Position numbers and translations under genes: made by a program | Shown here: piece after piece, positions 59,050 to 64,000 of the stretch | How positions within the stretch are numbered: position 1 is the stretch's first letter | How the letters are laid out: the number at the start of each line of letters is the position of its first letter | Assembly: GCF_902497625.1 (NCBI RefSeq) | Contig: NZ_CABVGX010000020.1 | Location: 39,443 to 103,442, forward strand | Source of the DNA: Pseudomonas fluorescens | Lineage (GTDB): Bacteria > Pseudomonadota > Gammaproteobacteria > Pseudomonadales > Pseudomonadaceae | Direction of reading: 5' to 3' | DNA: 64,000 nucleotides | Notes under the pieces: generated by a model | Told to the model about the DNA's origin: nothing | The model's database searches: none | Seen by the model: only the letters and a program-made list of their open reading frames with translations

Positions 59050-60959
59050 CAACGACCGCGCAGGAACAGTTTGTCCAGATCGTCCAGGCCCAGTTGGGTC
59101 CAGGTCGGTCGGCCGTGGTTGCATTGACCGCTGCGCTCGGTATTTTCCATGTCGCGCAGCAGGCCGTTCATTTCCGGCAGGGCCAGTCGTCGATTCGCTC
59201 GAATTGCGCCGTGACAGGCCATGGTGCCGAGCAGCTCGTTCAGATGAGCCTGGATGCGGTCGCTGGTGCCGTACTCCATCAAATCCGCCAGCACGTCGCT
59301 GACCAGCCGATTGGCTTCGGCCTGTTTGAGCAGTGCGGGGATTTGCCGGATCGCCAGCGTCTCCGGGCCGAGGCGTTGCAACTCAAAGCCCAGACGTTGA
59401 AACCAGGCGATGTTTTCTTCGGCGCAGTCGGCTTCGCGCTGACTGACGGCGAGGGATTCCGGGACCAGCAGCGGCTGCCCGCTCAAGCCTTCGCTGGCCA
59501 TGGCAACTTTCAAGCGCTCGTACATGATCCGCTCGTGGGCGGCGTGCATATCTACCAGTACCAGGCCCTGAGCATTCTCAGACAAAATATAAATGCCCTT
59601 GAGCTGCGCCAGCGCATAGCCCAGCGGCGGAATATCGTCCTGCCCGGCCGGCAACGCGACGGCGTTGGCCTCTGGCAGCGGAGCGAAAAACTCCCGGTAA
59701 GCCGCTTGTGCTTCCGCGACGGGAACACCGGATTGCGCCTGTGGCCTGTACTGATATTGGTAACCAGCCCCAGCACCAGAGCCCGCTGCAGCGCTGAACG
59801 ACGGCTGGGCCTGAGGCTGCTCAAGCAGCGCATTGGCAGCCAGGCGCATCTCGCCCTGCGGACCGAATTCACCCGCCTCAGCGCCGGTTGGGCGAACGAT
59901 GGCCGTCGCGATCGGCGCGGCCAGATGATCGTCCGGGCGCACATCGCCCAAGGCGCGGTGCAATGTCCCGTAAAGAAAATCGTGAACCATGCGCCCGTCA
60001 CGGAAGCGCACTTCGTGTTTGGTCGGGTGCACGTTGACGTCGACACCGGCCGGATCGACTTCAAAAAACAGCACGAACGTCGGATGGCGACCATTGAACA
60101 GCACATCGCGATACGCTTGACGTACCGCATGGGCGACCAGCTTGTCGCGCACCGCACGGCCATTCACGAAGAAATATTGCAGGTCGGCCTGGCTGCGATT
60201 GAACGTCGGCAAACCGACCCAGCCCCACAAATGCAGGCCATTGCGTTCGATCTCGATCGGCAATGCCTGCTCGAGAAAACCCGAACCGCAAATCGCCGCG
60301 ACGCGCCGGGCGCGGGCCGCGTCGTCATGAGCTTCGTGCAGACTGAGGATGGTCTTGCCGTTGTGGCGCAAGTGAAACGCCACATCGAAGCGCGCCAGCG
60401 CCAGCCGCTTGATCACTTCTTGCAGGTGATCGAATTCAGTTTTTTCGGTTTTGAGAAACTTGCGTCGCGCCGGGGTATTGAAGAACAGGTCACGCACTTC
60501 CACCGAGGTGCCGACCGGGTGCGCGGCAGGCTGCACGCGCGGCGCCATGTCGCGGCCTTCGGTTTCTACCTGCCAGGCCTGTTCCGCTTCACGGGTTCGT
60601 GAGGTCAAGGTCAAACGAGCCACGGAGCTGATCGACGCCAGCGCCTCACCGCGAAAACCCAGGCTCATGACCTGTTCGAGGTCTTCCAGATTGCGAATCT
60701 TGCTGGTGGCGTGACGGGCCAGGGCCAGTGGTAGATCATCGGCGGAAATGCCGCTGCCATCATCGCGCACCCGCAGCAGCTTCACGCCACCCTGCTCGAC
60801 ATCGACGTCGATACGCCTGGCGCCCGAATCGAGGCTGTTTTCCAGCAGTTCCTTGATCACCGACGCCGGACGCTCAACCACTTCGCCCGCCGCAATCTGG
60901 TTCGCCAGTCGCGGGCTGAGCAACTCGATGCGAGCGCCGTTGATTACCACCTGATTCAT
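59049..60959 (-). CDS. mutL: DNA mismatch repair protein MutL
   Basis: A 636-residue GHKL ATPase: [26 protein letters not shown] and [13 protein letters not shown] at the N-terminus; Pro/Ala/Gly linker about 330-430; C-terminal dimer domain with [12 protein letters not shown], which fits the endonuclease motif DQHA-x2-E-x4-E found in MutH-lacking bacteria. So this MutL probably nicks DNA itself. Overlaps amiB by four bases. Confidence 0.97.
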   Translation of the reverse strand: MNQVVINGARIELLSPRLANQIAAGEVVERPASVIKELLENSLDSGARRIDVDVEQGGVKLLRVRDDGSGISADDLPLALARHATSKIRNLEDLEQVMSLGFRGEALASISSVARLTLTSRTREAEQAWQVETEGRDMAPRVQPAAHPVGTSVEVRDLFFNTPARRKFLKTEKTEFDHLQEVIKRLALARFDVAFHLRHNGKTILSLHEAHDDAARARRVAAICGSGFLEQALPIEIERNGLHLWGWVGLPTFNRSQADLQYFFVNGRAVRDKLVAHAVRQAYRDVLFNGRHPTFVLFFEVDPAGVDVNVHPTKHEVRFRDGRMVHDFLYGTLHRALGDVRPDDHLAAPIATAIVRPTGAEAGEFGPQGEMRLAANALLEQPQAQPSFSAAAGSGAGAGYQYQYRPQAQSGVPVAEAQAAYREFFAPLPEANAVALPAGQDDIPPLGYALAQLKGIYILSENAQGLVLVDMHAAHERIMYERLKVAMASEGLSGQPLLVPESLAVSQREADCAEENIAWFQRLGFELQRLGPETLAIRQIPALLKQAEANRLVSDVLADLMEYGTSDRIQAHLNELLGTMACHGAIRANRRLALPEMNGLLRDMENTERSGQCNHGRPTWTQLGLDDLDKLFLRGR

Positions 60960-62383
60960 TCCTTGGCCGCCAGCTCGGTGCCGGGAATGGTCAGGTGCTG
61001 ACCAGCCTTCAAGTCGTCGCTTTTCAGATTATTGGCGCTGCGCAGTGACGCTGGGGAGACCTGATAGCGCACGGCAATCATCGCCAGCGTTTCGCCCGGA
61101 TTCACCCGGTGGTCGCGTGGGCCTTGGGCGATGCCGCCGGAATCACGCAGCCAGGAAATGTAGGTGCCCGGTGGTGGATTCTGCTGGAAAAACTGGCGCA
61201 CGCCGCTGCTGATGGAGCGGGCCAGCGCTTGCTGATGGCTCGCGGCCGCCAGTTTCGACGCTTCGTTGGCATTGGAGATGAACCCGGTTTCGACCAGGAT
61301 CGACGGAATGTCCGGAGACTTGAGGACCATGAAGCCCGCTTGTTCCACTCGTTGCTTGTGCAGCGGCGTGACCCGGCCGATGTTGGTCAGGACTTTCTGC
61401 CCGACGTTGAGGCTGGAGGTCAGGGAAGCGGTCATCGACAGGTCGAGCAACACGCCCGCGAGCATGCGGTCCTTGTCGTCAAGACTGACGTTGCCTGCTC
61501 CGCCGATCAGGTCGGAACGGTTTTCGCTGTCGGCGAGCCAGCGGGCAGTTTCCGAGGTGGCGCCGCGATCAGACAAGGCGAACACTGATGCGCCAAAGGC
61601 GGCCTTGGAAGGCGCCGCATCGGCGTGAATCGAAACGAACAGGTCGGCGCCCTTCTTACGGGCGATTTCCGTGCGTCCACGCAAAGGAATGAAGTAGTCA
61701 CCGGTGCGGGTCAGTTCGGCGCGGAAGCCTTTCATGCCGTTGACCTGGCGCTGCAGTTCGCGAGCGATGGCCAGCACCACATCTTTTTCGCGCTGACCGC
61801 GCGAGCCCGACGCGCCGGGGTCTTCACCGCCGTGGCCGGCATCGATAACGACAACAATGTCGCGCTTGCCGGCCGGCGCGGGCGGCAGTTTGACCGGCGG
61901 ATCGATCGGTGTGACCGGCACCGGGGCGACTTTCGCGACATTGGTCGGCACCGGGATTGGCGCAGCATCGGCCGCGTTATCGAACAGGTCGACCACCAGA
62001 CGATTGCCGTACTGAGCATTCGGCGCCAGGCTGAAGCTTTTTGGCGTCACGGCTTTTTTCAGGTCGATGACCACCCGCAGGTCAGTCGGCGTGCGTTGAG
62101 CCGAGCGCATGGCGGTAATCGGCGTGTTCGAGGCATTGACGTTCAGCGGCGCGCCGAGGCTGGCGCCATTGATGTCGATGACCAGTCGATCCGGGGATGT
62201 CAGGGTGAAGACGCTGTGCTGCACCGGCCCCGTCAGGTCAAACACCAGTCGTGTGTTATCCGGCGCCCGCCACAGGCGAACACTGTTGACCTTTGACTCG
62301 GCTACAGCATCGACGGTCACCGCCAAAAACAACAAACCTACGGCAGCTACCATCGCGCGAAAGCGCATACCTGACCCCATCAT
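60956..62383 (-). CDS. amiB: N-acetylmuramoyl-L-alanine amidase AmiB
   Basis: A 475-residue secreted amidase: signal peptide ([20 protein letters not shown]), AMIN domain ([20 protein letters not shown]), Pro-rich linker, Amidase_3 catalytic domain with [16 protein letters not shown] (zinc His, Glu) and SIHADAA (second His), and a C-terminal LysM ([20 protein letters not shown]). Cuts septal peptidoglycan in cell separation under EnvC/FtsEX control. ATG at 62368 (MRFRAM) is an alternative start with slightly better spacing. Confidence 0.96.
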   Translation of the reverse strand: MMGSGMRFRAMVAAVGLLFLAVTVDAVAESKVNSVRLWRAPDNTRLVFDLTGPVQHSVFTLTSPDRLVIDINGASLGAPLNVNASNTPITAMRSAQRTPTDLRVVIDLKKAVTPKSFSLAPNAQYGNRLVVDLFDNAADAAPIPVPTNVAKVAPVPVTPIDPPVKLPPAPAGKRDIVVVIDAGHGGEDPGASGSRGQREKDVVLAIARELQRQVNGMKGFRAELTRTGDYFIPLRGRTEIARKKGADLFVSIHADAAPSKAAFGASVFALSDRGATSETARWLADSENRSDLIGGAGNVSLDDKDRMLAGVLLDLSMTASLTSSLNVGQKVLTNIGRVTPLHKQRVEQAGFMVLKSPDIPSILVETGFISNANEASKLAAASHQQALARSISSGVRQFFQQNPPPGTYISWLRDSGGIAQGPRDHRVNPGETLAMIAVRYQVSPASLRSANNLKSDDLKAGQHLTIPGTELAAKE

Positions 62384-62854
62384 TTAATTGGATTCCAATG
62401 CCAAAGCGGCACACCAGGACTCGCCACGCGAGCCTTGGGACAACATTTTCAGCGAGCGACCGCTGTCTTGCGGGCTAATGGTAATGGTCAGGTCGGGCTT
62501 TGGCAAAAAGCCTGCACCCTTCTGGGGCCATTCGATCAAGCATAGAGCGTCATCTTCGAAGTAGTCGCGGATACCGAGGTACTCGAGTTCTTCAGGATCG
62601 ACCAGCCGATAAAGGTCGAAATGGAAGGCGCGGATGTCGCCGATCTCGTAGGGTTCGACCAGCGTGAACGTCGGACTTTTTACCGCCCCCGCATGCCCCA
62701 ACCCCCGAATGATTCCCCGGGACAACGTGGTTTTGCCCGCACCCAGATCCCCTTCCAGAAAAATCAGACCATGCCCCTCGGTGGTTTTTGCGATGCGTGC
62801 GCCAAACGCGGTCATCGCTTCTTCATCAGCCAGGTACAGGGTTACTTCAGACAC
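62384..62854 (-). CDS. tsaE: tRNA threonylcarbamoyladenosine biosynthesis ATPase TsaE
   Basis: A 156-residue P-loop protein: FLEGDLGAGKTTLSRGIIRG (about 33-52), SPTFTLVEPY and FHFDLYRL. Works with TsaB, TsaC and TsaD to make t6A37 in ANN-reading tRNAs. Its start overlaps the end of nnrD by 13 bases. Confidence 0.97.
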   Translation of the reverse strand: MSEVTLYLADEEAMTAFGARIAKTTEGHGLIFLEGDLGAGKTTLSRGIIRGLGHAGAVKSPTFTLVEPYEIGDIRAFHFDLYRLVDPEELEYLGIRDYFEDDALCLIEWPQKGAGFLPKPDLTITISPQDSGRSLKMLSQGSRGESWCAALALESN

Positions 62855-64000
62855 GGTGCTTGCTCCTCCAACAACTGACGAATGGCTGGAATCAAATCAC
62901 TGGCCGCCAGCCCACGGCCCGATTTACCTTCCTGCGCGCCGGCATTGGCATGCAGCCAGACGCCTAGACACGCGGCCTCGAATGCCGCCAGGCCCTGGGC
63001 TCGCAGCGCGCCGATCAGCCCGGCGAGAACATCGCCCAGGCCGGCGGTGGCCATCGCGGGATGCCCCTGGTGACAGACTGCCAGACGCCCGTCGGGACTG
63101 GCAATCAGGCTACCGGCGCCTTTCAGGACCACCACCGCTGTAAGTTTTTTGCTCAACGCATGAGCGGCAGCTGGACGGTCGGCCTGCACCTCGGCCGTCG
63201 ATATCCCCAGCAACCGCGCCGCTTCACCCGGATGCGGGGTGATCACGCAATCCCCGGGCAGATTCACGCAGTGCTCTGACAACAGATTCAACGCATCGGC
63301 ATCCCAGACCTGCGGCAGCGGCGAGTTGGCCGCGGCCGACAGCAGACTGCGCCCCCAGGCCGCCTGGCCCAGACCCGGGCCGACGACTAAAACCGATACT
63401 TTGTCGAGCAAGCCCATCAACTGATTGGCCGAGGAAGTGCCGAGCACCATGGCTTCTGGAACTCTGGCCAGCGCGGCGGGCACATGCTCGCTGCGAGTGG
63501 CGACAGAAATCATGCCTGCGCCACTGCGCAAGGCGCTTTGTGCGCTCAGCATGATGGCGCCGCCGAAGCCACGATCACCGCCAATCAGCAATACGTGACC
63601 GAACTGCCCCTTGTGAGCAGTTGAAGCGCGTGCCGGCAGACGAGGCAAATTAATGGGGTTGAGGCGCCGGGCACTGATGTCGATCCCGTTCAGCAGTTCC
63701 GGTGCTGCTTGCAGATCATTGAAGACCAGTTCGCCTACCACATCAGCCGCATCACCGGTAAACAGGCCAACCTTCAAACCGATGAAGGTCACGGTCAAAT
63801 CAGCCCGAACCGCTGCACCGAGCAGGCGCCCCGTGTCGGCGCACAGGCCCGAGGGAATGTCCACCGCCGCCACCGGCAAGCCGCTGGCATTGATTGCTGC
63901 GATCACGCTGGCATACGGTTCGCGAACCTCACCACTCACACCGGTGCCAAGTAACGCGTCCAGCACAATGCCGCGCAATGCGGCCTGCGCGGTCCATATC
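62842..64000 (-). CDS. nnrD: NAD(P)H-hydrate epimerase/dehydratase (Nnr), 5' end beyond window
   Basis: The frame is open to the right edge, so about 386 C-terminal codons are seen. First comes the end of the YjeF N-terminal epimerase domain (VLDALLGTG, VAAVDIPSGLCADTG), then the ADP-dependent dehydratase domain: HKGQFGHVLLIGGDRGFGGA, VVGPGLG, TPHPGEAARLLG and the GHPAMATAGLGDVLAGLIG motif with catalytic Asp. The fused enzyme repairs hydrated NADH/NADPH. Confidence 0.96.
   Translation of the reverse strand, partial: IWTAQAALRGIVLDALLGTGVSGEVREPYASVIAAINASGLPVAAVDIPSGLCADTGRLLGAAVRADLTVTFIGLKVGLFTGDAADVVGELVFNDLQAAPELLNGIDISARRLNPINLPRLPARASTAHKGQFGHVLLIGGDRGFGGAIMLSAQSALRSGAGMISVATRSEHVPAALARVPEAMVLGTSSANQLMGLLDKVSVLVVGPGLGQAAWGRSLLSAAANSPLPQVWDADALNLLSEHCVNLPGDCVITPHPGEAARLLGISTAEVQADRPAAAHALSKKLTAVVVLKGAGSLIASPDGRLAVCHQGHPAMATAGLGDVLAGLIGALRAQGLAAFEAACLGVWLHANAGAQEGKSGRGLAASDLIPAIRQLLEEQAPCLK

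Overview
The window is chromosomal DNA from a fluorescent Pseudomonas, most likely the P. fluorescens/P. putida side of the genus. Codon-biased GC-rich genes, an azurin with a typical Pseudomonas sequence, and above all the gene order point there: desT-ureEFG-hupE, liv ABC operon, pncB-nadE-azu-LOG, ygiQ-dnaB-rplI-rpsR-rpsF-rlmB-rnr, purA-hisZ-hflC-hflK-hflX-hfq-miaA-mutL-amiB-tsaE-nnrD. As I remember it, this order follows the PA4880-PA4950 stretch of P. aeruginosa. About two thirds is core genome; accessory material is concentrated in the first 15 kb and in short repeat-filled gaps.

Layout. 0-4.3 kb: the N-terminal 583 codons of a large toxin-like protein that runs off the left edge, a soluble sensor histidine kinase, and a free-standing RHS tip protein. 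4.4-14 kb: cbpA-cbpM chaperone pair, a YegD-type Hsp70, AI-2E family permease, PsiF, an EamA exporter, a family I.1 lipase without signal peptide, a bacterioferritin-like protein and an AsmA protein. 14.4-14.9 kb: a secreted protein made of nine 13-17 residue repeats. 15-18.3 kb: DesT regulator and urease nickel-insertion genes ureEFG plus a HupE/UreJ permease, with a sigma-54 promoter in front. 18.5-26.5 kb: AGE epimerase, SDR, a non-coding stretch with several DnaA-box-like motifs, and the livKHMGF branched-chain amino acid importer, again with a sigma-54 promoter and an NtrC-like site. 26.8-30.8 kb: amaB-amaA (pipecolate branch of lysine catabolism) with a divergent LysR regulator. 31-35 kb: pncB-nadE NAD synthesis, azurin, LOG-family hydrolase and two small proteins. 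35.3-45.3 kb: YgiQ, DnaB, ribosomal proteins S6-S18-L9 with a membrane protein among them, RlmB and RNase R. 45.4-46.4 kb: four tRNA-Leu(CAG) genes in exact 252-bp tandem units. 46.6-51.3 kb: ferric iron ABC importer genes without an ATPase gene, and a chemoreceptor. 51.4-64 kb: purA, hisZ, hflCK, hflX, hfq, miaA, mutL, amiB, tsaE and a truncated nnrD.

Functional themes. Two separate nitrogen-scavenging units (urease maturation and branched-chain amino acid import) carry recognisable -24/-12 promoters, which suggests joint NtrC/RpoN control. The gaps hold many REP/REPIN-like inverted repeats of at least four sequence families, several with tandem decamer duplications at one edge, and one octanucleotide satellite. 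No prophage, insertion sequence, CRISPR array or rRNA gene was seen. I do not see a convincing new multi-gene system; the best candidates for something undescribed are the DnaA-box cluster, the repeat protein, the 29-residue ORF next to azu, and the edge-truncated toxin.
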